Source: Blautia sp. (GTDB lineage Bacteria; Bacillota; Clostridia; Lachnospirales; Lachnospiraceae). From it: a DNA stretch of 64,000 nt. Below the pieces are notes generated by a model. It made no database searches. It saw nothing but the letters and a program-made list of their open reading frames with translations, and was not told the DNA's origin. The position numbers and the translations under genes are program-made. The stretch is from positions 62,001 through 126,000 of the forward strand of contig JAPFCU010000079.1 in NCBI GenBank assembly GCA_026169535.1. The letters are read 5' to 3'. Shown in pieces: positions 24,033 through 33,480 of the stretch; positions within the stretch are counted from its first letter, which is position 1; every line of letters begins with the position of its first letter.

Positions 24033-25085
24033 ATGAATTATAAAGAATTTTTATACGATAAAGACAAAGTCTTGTCATTCTATCCAGAGTTGGCTGTTAT
24101 ATTTAATAAATATGACGATATGGAAATTGAAAGAATAAAGAGAGAGGAAGAAGAAGCCGAAAGAAAAGGGATTATTTTAGAGGAAAAAGAAAAGAGGCCT
24201 GACAAGAATGGGCTTGGCAAGGCAATCGTTGTGAATCAGCTTAATTATTGGCTGAATCTAAATGAAAAGACTCATCACAACTACAAAGATGGGCATTATT
24301 GGCTATACTTTTCATATAGTAATTGGATAAAAGAGGATTTTAAGTTTTGGTCTGTTAAAACGCTACAGAGAATTTTGAAATCTTTAGAAAATTGTGGAGT
24401 AGTAGTTTCGACTTCTGAATACAACAGGTGGAAAATAGACAATACAAAGTGGTATAGGATTGATTACGAACGGCTCCAGGAAATTATTGATATAGTTTAT
24501 GAAAGAGATTGTGCGTCTGGTCAAGTTGACCAGACTGTCGAGACAGATTGTCCAGATGGTCAATTCAATCTGACCAGGCCATTACCAGAGATTACTAACA
24601 AAGATTACAATACAGAGAATACTATTTCTCCTACGGAGTTAAATTCTTTTTCAAAAGAAAAAGGGAAAAACACTTCCCCTATGGGGTTAAATTCTTCTAT
24701 TTCTAAAAGAAATAAGAAGGGCGGAGAAAATAATCCAGATAAATGGGTAGCTACTAAAACCCATATAGAAATCTGCATGGAGCGTAATGGACACAGCAAA
24801 GAATCATTTGAGACAGCAGAAGCTATCGAGGTTGTAAGAATCTATTATGAAAAATATATGGAAGTTATTGGACAGCCACATCCCCGATTGAATGATAAAA
24901 CCATGATGTTTGTGGTTGATCAATACCTAAAAGGATTTGGGGACGGAAATACCAGTGTGCAAACATATCGGGACTTAATCGACTTCCACTTTTCCACAGA
25001 GTACCGGGAAAATATCGACTGGACGATTCAGCATTTTATGAGCGGGGAAATCCGAGAAAAGCTGCTTCGTCACAATATGCTCTGA
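24033..25085 (+). CDS. Replication-initiator-like protein
   Basis: 350 residues. N-terminal region with a winged-helix look (GKAIVVNQLNYWLNLN...WLYFSYSNWIKEDFKFWSVKTLQRILKSLENCGVVV), as in phage and plasmid replication initiators and replisome organizers. A polar linker (~180-245) and a helical C-terminus follow. A second, separate replication set exists at 52485-53794, so this one may belong to the accessory block. Confidence 0.65.
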   Translation: MNYKEFLYDKDKVLSFYPELAVIFNKYDDMEIERIKREEEEAERKGIILEEKEKRPDKNGLGKAIVVNQLNYWLNLNEKTHHNYKDGHYWLYFSYSNWIKEDFKFWSVKTLQRILKSLENCGVVVSTSEYNRWKIDNTKWYRIDYERLQEIIDIVYERDCASGQVDQTVETDCPDGQFNLTRPLPEITNKDYNTENTISPTELNSFSKEKGKNTSPMGLNSSISKRNKKGGENNPDKWVATKTHIEICMERNGHSKESFETAEAIEVVRIYYEKYMEVIGQPHPRLNDKTMMFVVDQYLKGFGDGNTSVQTYRDLIDFHFSTEYRENIDWTIQHFMSGEIREKLLRHNML

Positions 25086-25095
25086 AAAAGTGAGT

Positions 25096-25124
25096 TCCTA
25101 GGTAACGCTAAAACGTGTTATGAT
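25096..25124 (+). promoter_or_regulatory. Promoter-like element, copy 2
   Basis: TCCTAG (25096-25101), 17 bases, TATGAT (25119-25124). Shares GAAAAAGTGA, TCCTAGGT and spacing with copy 1 at 10164. Confidence 0.55.
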
Positions 25125-25150
25125 AGAAAAGTAAAAGATTGAACAGAGAA

Positions 25151-25180
25151 GCATCTGCCTTTTGGGTGGGTGCTTTTTTT
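25151..25180 (+). terminator. Intrinsic terminator following promoter-like copy 2
   Basis: GCATCTGCC (25151-25159) and GGTGGGTGC (25165-25173), nine pairs with three G-U, then seven Ts. Confidence 0.75.
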
Positions 25181-25232
25181 GTTACAGGAAATTTAGGAGT
25201 ATGTTGAGCATTTTTGAAGAAAAAACGTAAGG

Positions 25233-25883
25233 ATGATTTGGAACTCTGACAAGACGGAAGTGTGGTTTAGTGCTTCCGATGTGGGAGAGGAATTAGGAAT
25301 TATCAATATTCGAGATACATTGAGAAATATCGATAAGGAAGAAAAGAAAAAATTCATAAACGATATGATTTCAGGTGTCGGAAATATCTACACCCGAAAT
25401 TTTCAATCTCCACTAAATAATTATGGTGAAACATTTGTGTCAGAAGAAGCGGTATACAATATGTCGTTCCGAAGCAATAAGCCAGAAGCAAAACTTTTCA
25501 CAAAATGGGTTACAAAGGTTTTAAAGCATATTAGAATAAATGGTTATTTTGTTTCTGACCAAAAAACATCTGAATGGCTTGGCATACGTCAGGAAACCAA
25601 ACAGGTCCGCAAAATGGAAACGGACACTATTAAGAAATTTGTGGAATATGCAAAAGAGCAGGGAAGCACTCATGCGGATAATTACTATATGAATTTTACG
25701 AAACTTGTTCAAAATCATTTAGGCATATCCCCGGAAAGCCGTGATAATCAAGACCAAAGATCGCTGCTTCGGCTCAAATCCATGGAAACGATTGTAGATA
25801 TGCATTTGGAAACGCTTATGAGAGAGAAGCTTCCCTACAAAGAAGTGTATGGTGGAGTGAAAAATTTGATACAGAGCATTTGA
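25233..25883 (+). CDS. Bro-N antirepressor, possibly frameshifted at its N-terminus
   Basis: 216 residues from ATG 25233. VWFSASDVGEELGIINIRDTLRNI, then VYNMSFRSNKPEAKLFTKWVTKVLKHIRINGYFVSDQ are Bro-N motifs. The C-terminal part is helical. The usual first ~10 residues seem to lie upstream in another frame (ATG 25201, MLSIFEEKT), joined by one missing base in the A-run near 25219-25225. Intergenic terminators on both sides. Confidence 0.75.
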   Translation: MIWNSDKTEVWFSASDVGEELGIINIRDTLRNIDKEEKKKFINDMISGVGNIYTRNFQSPLNNYGETFVSEEAVYNMSFRSNKPEAKLFTKWVTKVLKHIRINGYFVSDQKTSEWLGIRQETKQVRKMETDTIKKFVEYAKEQGSTHADNYYMNFTKLVQNHLGISPESRDNQDQRSLLRLKSMETIVDMHLETLMREKLPYKEVYGGVKNLIQSI

Positions 25884-25885
25884 TA

Positions 25886-25914
25886 TAAGTCCTATTCGTA
25901 GGGCTTATTTTTAT
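25886..25914 (+). terminator. Intrinsic terminator before the distal-tail leader
   Basis: TAAGTCCT (25886-25893) and AGGGCTTA (25900-25907), one G-U, then TTTTTAT. Followed at once by leader copy 2. Confidence 0.75.
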
Positions 25915-25965
25915 ACCGGCTAACAAGAGAAGTTGGTCGCTAACCTCAAAAAGTTTGGAGGTGGA
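25912..25965 (+). ncRNA. Conserved two-hairpin leader, copy 2
   Basis: GGCTAAC (25918-25924) with GTTGGTC (25932-25938); ACCTC (25943-25947) with GAGGT (25958-25962). Same order, spacing and flanks as 10953-11010 but with compensated base changes (ACCGC/GCGGT there). The second hairpin covers part of the GGAGGTGG ribosome site. Confidence 0.7.
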
Positions 25966-25972
25966 ATTTTTA

Positions 25973-26335
25973 ATGGCAGAAATTATGATTACAGTGGACG
26001 GGGTGGAGATGCCCTGTCCTTCTTCTTTTCAATGGGGGTTGCAAGATATATCTGCATCAGAATCAGGAAGAACAGATGATACGATCATGCATAAAAATCG
26101 CATTGGTCAAAAAAGAAAGATATCTTTGCAGTGGAACGGAAAAGACTGGAAAACCACATCAAAAATTCTGAAAGCATTTAACCCACAGTATATACAAGTT
26201 AAATACCCAGATATGATGTCGGGTGCATATGAAACCAGGACATTTTACGTTGGAGACAGAACCGCACCTGTGAAGTGGTGGTGGATAGGGAACCAGAGAA
26301 CAGAATCAATTAGCTTTGACATAATAGAAAGGTAA
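25973..26335 (+). CDS. Distal tail-associated protein (DUF6711-like)
   Basis: 120 residues from ATG 25973 (GGAGGTGG upstream). GVEMPCPSSFQWGLQDISASESGRT and later KISLQWNGKDWKTTSKILKAF fit a small protein that regularly follows the tape measure in Clostridia phages. Probable tail-tip component. It marks resumption of the tail operon after the accessory block. Confidence 0.65.
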   Translation: MAEIMITVDGVEMPCPSSFQWGLQDISASESGRTDDTIMHKNRIGQKRKISLQWNGKDWKTTSKILKAFNPQYIQVKYPDMMSGAYETRTFYVGDRTAPVKWWWIGNQRTESISFDIIER

Positions 26336-26339
26336 TGTA

Positions 26340-29300
26340 ATGAGAAATGCATCAAGTGAATACAAAGAAGCACTAAAACAAGATTCCAGAAATTATATTA
26401 CATACGCTGATATTAAGTTAAGAGATGGAACTATTTTAAAAATATCGAATGAAGATTTGTGGAAAGGTGGATTTGCATTCGAAGATTCAGTTTCATCATC
26501 TGATTCTTTCGATGTGGGATCTGCAATAGTAAATAAATTCACACTTACGTTAAACAATATTGACGAAAAATATTCAGGATATGATTTTGAAGGTGCAGAA
26601 GGAGTTGTTTTTGTAGCAATTGCTCTTGAAGGAATGAATGCTATTCCTGAGCCTCTTAAAGATTCGGAGGGGCAGTTGATCACTGACCATAATGGAGAAC
26701 AGATCGGAGCGTTTTTTAGAAGCGAAACAGAAAGAATCAGAATATGCACAGGATATATATCAGATAGCCCGAAAGAGGTAAGCTCAATAATTGCATTAAG
26801 CTTTTTCGATAATATGTCGAAATTTGATAAGCCATACTCAAAAAGCAAACTAGTATATCCAGCAACTCTTAATCAGATTGTAAGAGATGCTTGCTCTGAA
26901 TGTGATGTTTCTCTTCAAACAGTAAGTTTTCCACATGATGATTTTATTGTTAAAATCAGGCCAAATGATGAGGCAATCACTTTCCGTGAAATTATTTCGT
27001 GGTGTGCACAGATAGCGGGATGTTTTTGCAGATGTGATGTTTATGGAAGACTTGAGTTGAAATGGTTTGACAAAAATGCTGTACATCAAATCACATCAAA
27101 TTATTCGGCTCCTCAAATATCTGTGTCGGACGTTATTATTACAGGAGTTCGCGTTGTAGAAAAAAATGAATCCGATAAATCCGAAGAGAAAATTACAATA
27201 TATCAATCAGGCGAAGACGGATATGTAATAAGCATAGAGGAAAATGAGTTAATAAAAAATGGCGCTGGGCAAACGGTAGCAGGATGGCTTGGAGAGAAAC
27301 TTGTTGGATACAGATTCAGAAAGGCTTCTGTTAGTCATGCAAGTGATCCGACAATAGAAGCCGGAGATATTGGCGTCTTACAGGATCGAAAAGGCAATAA
27401 ATATAATATTGTTATATCTTCTACAAAATTTTCAACAGGATCCGGACAGTCTACGCAAAGTAGCGCAGAATCTAAAGCATTAAATTCAGCAGCAAGATAT
27501 TCTTCGTCAACAAAAAATTATGTAGATCTACAAAATGGAATTGCTAAAGAAAAAACAGAACGCGAAAAAGCGTTGGAAGAATTAGCCAATAGATTGGAAA
27601 CTTCACCCGGTGTATTTACTACAGTAGAAACAGATACGGGCGGTGGAAAAATATATTATTTGCACAACAAACCGAAACTTTCTGATTCTGATATGGTTTG
27701 GAAAATGACCGCAGAAGCCTGGGCGGTATCTACAGACGGAGGAAAGACATGGAATGCTGGAATGACAGTAGATGGAGATACTATTGTTCGCATTTTGACA
27801 GCGACAGGCGTTAATGCGGATTGGATTAATACCGGAGCAATTACAGTAAGAGATTCAAATCAGAATATTATTTTTTCTGTAGATATGGATACCAAAAAGG
27901 TAATTATATCAGGTGATGCGGTTAGCATAGGTGGAAGACCAATATCTGGTGCGATCAATGATGCAATATCACAATCACAGCAATATGCGGATAAGGCATT
28001 AGGAGACTATGCAGATACAGTATCAAAAGAATTGTCCAGCATTCAGGAGCAGGTAGATGGGCAAATAAACGACTGGTATTTCGATTATGAACCGTCTATG
28101 CAAAATTATCCGGCATCTGAATGGACAACAACAGAAGAAAGAAGAAAACATATCGGTGATAGATTTTTCTGGAAATCTAAAGGTTATGCATACCGGTTTA
28201 TGGAAAACAACGGTATATGGGGATGGACGCTTTTACAAGACACTGATATTACAAAAGCTATGCAGGCAGCTGCTAATGCCCAAGATACAGCGGATGGGAA
28301 AAGACGTGTGTTTGTAACTACACCGCAACCTCCCTATGATATCGGAGACTTGTGGACAAATGGACAAGATATATTGACGGCGACGGTTGCAAGAGAACAG
28401 GGAGGTGTTTATGTATCATCTGACTGGAGGAAACTGAACAACTATACCGATGATACGGTCGCAAACCAAGCTTTGGAAGAAGCTCGAAAAGCACACAATA
28501 TTGTGATGCAATTAGATAATGAGTATCAAGGAATACCTACAGATTGGCAGGGAAACATAACATCATTTCCAAATGTTCAGACAACAGTTCAAGTGTTTTA
28601 TGGGCATCAAGATGTTTCTGCAAGCTGCACCTATTCGATAAATAAATCTAGTGGAATAACAGGAAGTTGGAATAATTATCTTAGGACTTACACAGTGACA
28701 GCACTGAGTACAGATACAGGATGGGTTGATATTACAGCAAATTATATGGGAATATTTGATGTAACAAAACGATTCAATATTTCTAAAAATAAAGGCGGAC
28801 AACCTGGTGAAAACGGTGCAGACGGAATTGGAATAAGAAGTATAACAGAATATTTTGCGACTAGTGCATCAAGTACATATGCTCCTAGTAGTTGGTATAC
28901 TACTCCACAGCAAACAACAGAAACTTACCGATATTTATGGAACTATGAAAGAATATACTATTCTAATGGACAAAGTTTAGATACAGAAAAAAGAATAATT
29001 GGTGTTCATGGCATAAGTGGATCAAACGGGTCTGATGGGAAAGGAATAAAACAAGTTACGAATTATTATCTGGCAACTTCCCGGCAGAGCGGTGTTACCA
29101 CATCCACCTATGGATGGACTACAAGCCCACAAAATACATCGACATACAATAGGCATCTTTGGAATTATGAAGTAATTACGTATACAGACAATACCACCCA
29201 TACCGTAGAACCGCATATTATAGGAACTCACGGACAAGATGGAAATGATGGACAAGACGGAAGTCCGGGAAGAACATATTTTATAGAAGTATCAGCGAAT

Positions 29301-30473
29301 GTACTGAAAAAAGGAAAAAATTCCGTAATTACTCCATCTTCTATTACAGCTTATGCATATTACAGAGATGGAAACAGTGCTACAAGATATTCTTATTCCG
29401 GACGCTGGCAGGTGCAAACATCAACTAATGGAAGTAGCTTTTCTACTGTTTTAACATCTTCCTATGATGAAACATCAAAGACATATTCTGTTGGAAGTTT
29501 ATCAAATTCTATAGTAGCTATAAGATTTGTTTTGTACGCTTCCGGAGGAACGTCAACAAAATTGGATATGCAATCGATTCCGATAGTGTTAGACGCAGCA
29601 TCTCTGACAAAAGATGATTTACTCGATATAATTACTGATAACGGAGCTTGGCAGGGATTCTATAAAGGTCCGGATAATCGAGTTTACATATCGTTCGAAG
29701 CGGCGCGAGGTGGATTAATGAAATTAGGCGGTAAAAACAATGGTGATGGAAGACAAGAAATTTTTGATTCAAGGGGTAGAATTATAGGTAGATTGGATAA
29801 TTTGGGGCTGACATTTTATTATGATTATCTTACATACTCAAATTACAAGAGTTACAAAGGGGTAATGATAAGCAAAGAAGGAATAGGATACGTACAGGGA
29901 TCACTATATAATGATGGCACTAGCGTTATTATATCACAAGATCCAGTAATATCATTTAATTCTAATGCATCAGGAATGGATGCTGATTTTGATAAATTTA
30001 CAGCAAACGAATTAACGGTTTACAAATCTTCAAAATTTAATAAACCGCCACAACTTTTTAATCTTACTCATGTATCTTCTGGCGGACATTTGGTTTTTGC
30101 GTCAGACGGATCAACATTGGCATATCTGTCTTCATCGTCACAACGATATAAAGATATCAAAGGAAATATTAGTGACTCTGATATAGATGAATGGTATAAA
30201 GTATCTCCTGTTTGGGCTAAATACAAAGACGGATATTTAGCAAAAAGTGATAATCGAAATGGAAAATACATGCCAATGTTTATTGCGGAAGATGTAGAAG
30301 AACATATTCCGATAGCTACTAATTATTTAGATGGGAAAGTGGAAGATTGGAATGAAAGAATAATGATTCCTGCCATGTTTGCAATGATAAAATCGCAAAA
30401 ATCAGAAATTGAACTATTAAAAAGCGAAATTAAAGAAATAAAAAATATGATAAAGGAGAATAAAAATGCCTAA
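26340..30473 (+). CDS. Large tail-tip / host-interaction protein with S74 chaperone domain
   Basis: 1377 residues. The N-terminal ~400 residues look like a baseplate-hub/tail protein. Beta-rich repeats follow, with collagen-like GxY tracts near residues 820-830 and 960-975. From residue ~1265 there is a peptidase S74-type intramolecular chaperone (SSSQRYKDIKGNISDSDI, FIAEDVEEHIPIA, a final coiled coil), which trimerises fibres and then cuts itself off. Overlaps the next gene by 8 bases. Confidence 0.85.
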   Translation: MRNASSEYKEALKQDSRNYITYADIKLRDGTILKISNEDLWKGGFAFEDSVSSSDSFDVGSAIVNKFTLTLNNIDEKYSGYDFEGAEGVVFVAIALEGMNAIPEPLKDSEGQLITDHNGEQIGAFFRSETERIRICTGYISDSPKEVSSIIALSFFDNMSKFDKPYSKSKLVYPATLNQIVRDACSECDVSLQTVSFPHDDFIVKIRPNDEAITFREIISWCAQIAGCFCRCDVYGRLELKWFDKNAVHQITSNYSAPQISVSDVIITGVRVVEKNESDKSEEKITIYQSGEDGYVISIEENELIKNGAGQTVAGWLGEKLVGYRFRKASVSHASDPTIEAGDIGVLQDRKGNKYNIVISSTKFSTGSGQSTQSSAESKALNSAARYSSSTKNYVDLQNGIAKEKTEREKALEELANRLETSPGVFTTVETDTGGGKIYYLHNKPKLSDSDMVWKMTAEAWAVSTDGGKTWNAGMTVDGDTIVRILTATGVNADWINTGAITVRDSNQNIIFSVDMDTKKVIISGDAVSIGGRPISGAINDAISQSQQYADKALGDYADTVSKELSSIQEQVDGQINDWYFDYEPSMQNYPASEWTTTEERRKHIGDRFFWKSKGYAYRFMENNGIWGWTLLQDTDITKAMQAAANAQDTADGKRRVFVTTPQPPYDIGDLWTNGQDILTATVAREQGGVYVSSDWRKLNNYTDDTVANQALEEARKAHNIVMQLDNEYQGIPTDWQGNITSFPNVQTTVQVFYGHQDVSASCTYSINKSSGITGSWNNYLRTYTVTALSTDTGWVDITANYMGIFDVTKRFNISKNKGGQPGENGADGIGIRSITEYFATSASSTYAPSSWYTTPQQTTETYRYLWNYERIYYSNGQSLDTEKRIIGVHGISGSNGSDGKGIKQVTNYYLATSRQSGVTTSTYGWTTSPQNTSTYNRHLWNYEVITYTDNTTHTVEPHIIGTHGQDGNDGQDGSPGRTYFIEVSANVLKKGKNSVITPSSITAYAYYRDGNSATRYSYSGRWQVQTSTNGSSFSTVLTSSYDETSKTYSVGSLSNSIVAIRFVLYASGGTSTKLDMQSIPIVLDAASLTKDDLLDIITDNGAWQGFYKGPDNRVYISFEAARGGLMKLGGKNNGDGRQEIFDSRGRIIGRLDNLGLTFYYDYLTYSNYKSYKGVMISKEGIGYVQGSLYNDGTSVIISQDPVISFNSNASGMDADFDKFTANELTVYKSSKFNKPPQLFNLTHVSSGGHLVFASDGSTLAYLSSSSQRYKDIKGNISDSDIDEWYKVSPVWAKYKDGYLAKSDNRNGKYMPMFIAEDVEEHIPIATNYLDGKVEDWNERIMIPAMFAMIKSQKSEIELLKSEIKEIKNMIKENKNA

Positions 30474-30924
30474 TTTTAATGAATATCCTCTTGAAGCAAC
30501 GCCAACAGACGATGATACTATTTTAATGTATGAAGTTACATCTAAAAGAAATCGACAGGTTCAGTTTGGAAATATATGGGACTGGATAAAAGAAAAATTA
30601 AAAAATATTTCTATAGAGATTTTAAAAACAAAAGACAAAACTGTTTTTGGCTCAATTAACGAGTTGTACTTAAATAGCCTTCCTGTAGAAGATGGAGTTT
30701 CCATGTCCGAAAAAGATTTTAATAATATAACAAAAAATGGTATTTATGGATATAATCAACCACCCGAAAGCCTTGGGGTTTCTAATTGCCCATCCCAAAA
30801 AGAAGGGTATCTGAGTGTTCGAAATGTTTCAGGAATTGTGTTTCAGTGCTACATAGATAGCATAGGCACAATATATACGAGAGTAAAAAATAGCACATCA
30901 TTTAGTGAATGGAAACAGCATTGA
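30466..30924 (+). CDS. Short tail fibre or receptor-binding accessory protein
   Basis: 152 residues, ATG 30466. The start MPNFNEYPLEATPTDDDTIL is typical of proteins that begin a pyocin-knob/fibre cassette, and the C-terminal half (NGIYGYNQPPESLGVS...GIVFQCYIDSIGTIYTRV) looks like a knob domain. Lies between the S74 tail protein and the lysin. Confidence 0.65.
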   Translation: MPNFNEYPLEATPTDDDTILMYEVTSKRNRQVQFGNIWDWIKEKLKNISIEILKTKDKTVFGSINELYLNSLPVEDGVSMSEKDFNNITKNGIYGYNQPPESLGVSNCPSQKEGYLSVRNVSGIVFQCYIDSIGTIYTRVKNSTSFSEWKQH

Positions 30925-30937
30925 AAAGGAGAAAAAT

Positions 30938-32578
30938 ATGGAAATTAAAGGAATTGATATATCAAGCTATCAGGGAAAACCGGATTGGAAAAAAGTAAAA
31001 AAGGCAGGGATAAAATATGCGATTTTGCGTATTCATGAGAGGTACGGAATTGACGCAAGCTTTGAATATAACTATAAAGAATGTGACAAAAACGGAATTC
31101 CGGTAGGAGTGTATAAATACAGTTATGCTTTAAATGTGGCACAGGCAGAAGATGAAGCAGATTCTGTAATTTCTGTGCTTAATGGAAGAAAACTTGATTT
31201 TCCGGTGTTTTATGATTTGGAATGGTCTGAACAGAGAAAGCTCGGAAACACTGCGGTGGAAAAGATTGCTTTGGCATTTTTGAATAAAATTCAGGCAGAA
31301 GGGCACAAAGTCGGTATCTACTGCAACGTGGACTGGTATCAGAATGTGTTGACAGCAGCTCTTAAAAAATATGACTGTTGGGTTGCCAGATATCCATTAA
31401 ATGACAATGGGGGCATACAGGAACGTCTCCGGCCTGATTTTGGTATAGGATGGCAATACAGTTCAAAAGGCCATGTGGATGGAGTAAACGGTAATGTAGA
31501 CATGAATGTGTTTTACAAGGATTATAAAAAAACGGAAGGAGATGCAGGCAAAGTGAACTTATGGGATAAAGCAAAAAAACTTCTGGACGATCAGGTGGGG
31601 TATCTGGAAAAACGCAGCAATTCAAATCTGGACAGCAAAACCGCCAATGCCGGATATGGGAATTACACGAAATATTCCCGTGACGTAAATGATATGGGAC
31701 TGATGGGATGCCAGGGACAGCCCTGGTGCGCGACATATCAGTTTTGGAATTGTGCAAAAATTTTTGGAAAAGCAAAAGCACTTGAAATCATGGGGAACGG
31801 TTTTTATAATTGCAATAGTGTCAAGGCTCATTCCCGGTCAAAAGGCACATGGCACAGTAAACCGAAGGTTGGAGCACTGGTTATTTTTCGGAATGGAGCA
31901 CATATTGGTCGGGTCATACGAATTGAAAATGGACGGATTTACACAAATGAGGGAAATACATCTTCCGGTGGTCTGAACCATGTGGAGGCAAACGGCGGCT
32001 GTGTGGCTGAGAAATCTTATACCATTGGAAACAACCAGATTGATGGCTATGTATGGATTAATTATGGAGCAGAAACGGAATCTGGAACTGAGGGCGAACC
32101 ATGGAAGGCAACTGGGACAGCCACATCCACTGTAGACAATCTTTTTGTACGAGCAGATCCAAATGGCGAGGTAATCGGAGAGCTGATGAAAGGTAACAGG
32201 TTCGAGATTAACGGAATCAAGGACGGATTTTGGACACAGGTTAATGTTGTCGAAATCGGCGTAGGCTGGGTATGGACTGCATATGTCAAGAAAGACGGAT
32301 CGCAGTCTTCAGAGCCTCCAAAACAGGAAATCAACAATAAACAGGACAAAACACAGAGACTCTTTGTAGGAAAGGTGACAGCCGGTGTCCTGAATGTCCG
32401 GACATGGGCAGGAACAGAACATCCGCAGATCAAGTCCTATCCGACCCTCAACAAAGGAAACCTTGTGGATGTGATGAACTTTACTCAGGAAGCAGCGGAC
32501 GGCGAACAGTGGTACTACATCCGGATTGATGGAAAATACCATGGTTTTGTAAGTGCTAAATACATTTTAAAACAGTAA
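30938..32578 (+). CDS. Modular endolysin: GH25 muramidase, CHAP amidase, two SH3 repeats
   Basis: 546 residues from ATG 30938 (AAAGGAG upstream). Residues ~1-195: GH25 fold (GIDISSYQGKPDWKKV, FYDLEW, with the catalytic Asp/Glu pair). Residues ~205-370: CHAP-like domain (GQPWCATYQFWNC, then GAHIGRVIRIENGRIYTNEGN) with Cys-His. Residues ~390-546: two SH3b segments for wall binding. It cuts both glycan and peptide bonds of peptidoglycan. Confidence 0.88.
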   Translation: MEIKGIDISSYQGKPDWKKVKKAGIKYAILRIHERYGIDASFEYNYKECDKNGIPVGVYKYSYALNVAQAEDEADSVISVLNGRKLDFPVFYDLEWSEQRKLGNTAVEKIALAFLNKIQAEGHKVGIYCNVDWYQNVLTAALKKYDCWVARYPLNDNGGIQERLRPDFGIGWQYSSKGHVDGVNGNVDMNVFYKDYKKTEGDAGKVNLWDKAKKLLDDQVGYLEKRSNSNLDSKTANAGYGNYTKYSRDVNDMGLMGCQGQPWCATYQFWNCAKIFGKAKALEIMGNGFYNCNSVKAHSRSKGTWHSKPKVGALVIFRNGAHIGRVIRIENGRIYTNEGNTSSGGLNHVEANGGCVAEKSYTIGNNQIDGYVWINYGAETESGTEGEPWKATGTATSTVDNLFVRADPNGEVIGELMKGNRFEINGIKDGFWTQVNVVEIGVGWVWTAYVKKDGSQSSEPPKQEINNKQDKTQRLFVGKVTAGVLNVRTWAGTEHPQIKSYPTLNKGNLVDVMNFTQEAADGEQWYYIRIDGKYHGFVSAKYILKQ

Positions 32579-32585
32579 GAAATAT

Positions 32586-32616
32586 CCCCGGGGCGCAATC
32601 CCGGGGACTTTTTTTA
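32586..32616 (+). terminator. Terminator ending the late operon
   Basis: CCCCGGG (32586-32592) with CCCGGGG (32600-32606), then a long T-run. Confidence 0.9.
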
Positions 32617-33339
32617 TTCTATGTAATTTCCATCTAATTTTCCAATGACTTTTCCTAATATTTTAAAAGTGTCATCGGGTCTTACATAAATGTGAGGGCT
32701 GCATACGTTAAATGGTATCAGTTTGGTTTCTTTTTTGGTACGGTAAAGCATACATATACACATCGATCCATTTACTTCAAAAAGACCTATTTCATTATGC
32801 TTTACAGTTGATTTTTTTATTAAAACAATATCACCAGCATTATACATTGGTTTATTCCGCGAAGATATTATCTTAACACAAAAATCAGCTTCTTGATTTA
32901 ATACCGTAGAATAAATTTGTATGGTTTTTGGTGTTTCGGCAACAGCACATATGCCATTTAAAATTGTCGGCAAAACCATTTTTATTTTCCTTAGTTCTTG
33001 TGTCATAACACCTTCAAGCGCACGACGATATTCCAATTCTGTCACAACTCTAACAACTTCTTTGCCATGACTATTTAATCTGCGGTATTTAGATATAATG
33101 TCAAATTCTTCTTCTGACGTCCCCCTTATATTAGAAGTTCCAATATAATCTTGAAACAGATAATTGGCATCACACCCAAGCTTGTTCATTATATCTACCA
33201 GAACGACAGGCTTTGGATAATTCAGCCCGTTTTCGTAATTTGCAATGGCAGTATTAGAAACATGTATCATTCGTGCTAATTCTATTTGCGATAATCTTTT
33301 ATTGGTTCTTAATTCTCTTAAACGTTCTCCGAATCCCAT
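32614..33339 (-). CDS. XRE repressor with S24-like C-terminal domain
   Basis: 241 residues from ATG 33339 (AAAGGA upstream). HTH: LRELRTNKRLSQIELARMIHVSNTAIANYENG. The C-terminal half (ADFCVKIISSRNKPMYNAGDIVLIKKSTVKHNEIGLFEVNG) is LexA/CI-like, but the usual GDSM catalytic Ser is not visible at the expected site, so self-cleavage is doubtful. Likely lysogeny repressor, controlled by the antirepressors. Confidence 0.85.
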   Translation of the reverse strand: MGFGERLRELRTNKRLSQIELARMIHVSNTAIANYENGLNYPKPVVLVDIMNKLGCDANYLFQDYIGTSNIRGTSEEEFDIISKYRRLNSHGKEVVRVVTELEYRRALEGVMTQELRKIKMVLPTILNGICAVAETPKTIQIYSTVLNQEADFCVKIISSRNKPMYNAGDIVLIKKSTVKHNEIGLFEVNGSMCICMLYRTKKETKLIPFNVCSPHIYVRPDDTFKILGKVIGKLDGNYIE

Positions 33340-33387
33340 AAATTTCCTTTCTTTATGCAAACTTTGTCGAAAACCATTATATTACAG

Positions 33388-33431
33388 AAATACTTTAATA
33401 TCAATAAAAACATATAAAAATACTTTAATAT
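33388..33431 (+). promoter_or_regulatory. Paired operators of the S24-type repressor
   Basis: AAATACTTTAATAT occurs at 33388-33401 and again at 33418-33431, a 14-base exact direct repeat with 30-base spacing in the gap between the divergent genes. Confidence 0.6.
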
Positions 33432-33480
33432 GTGCTAAAATTACAAAAACACAAAAAATGAAAAAATGGAAAAGAAAAAT

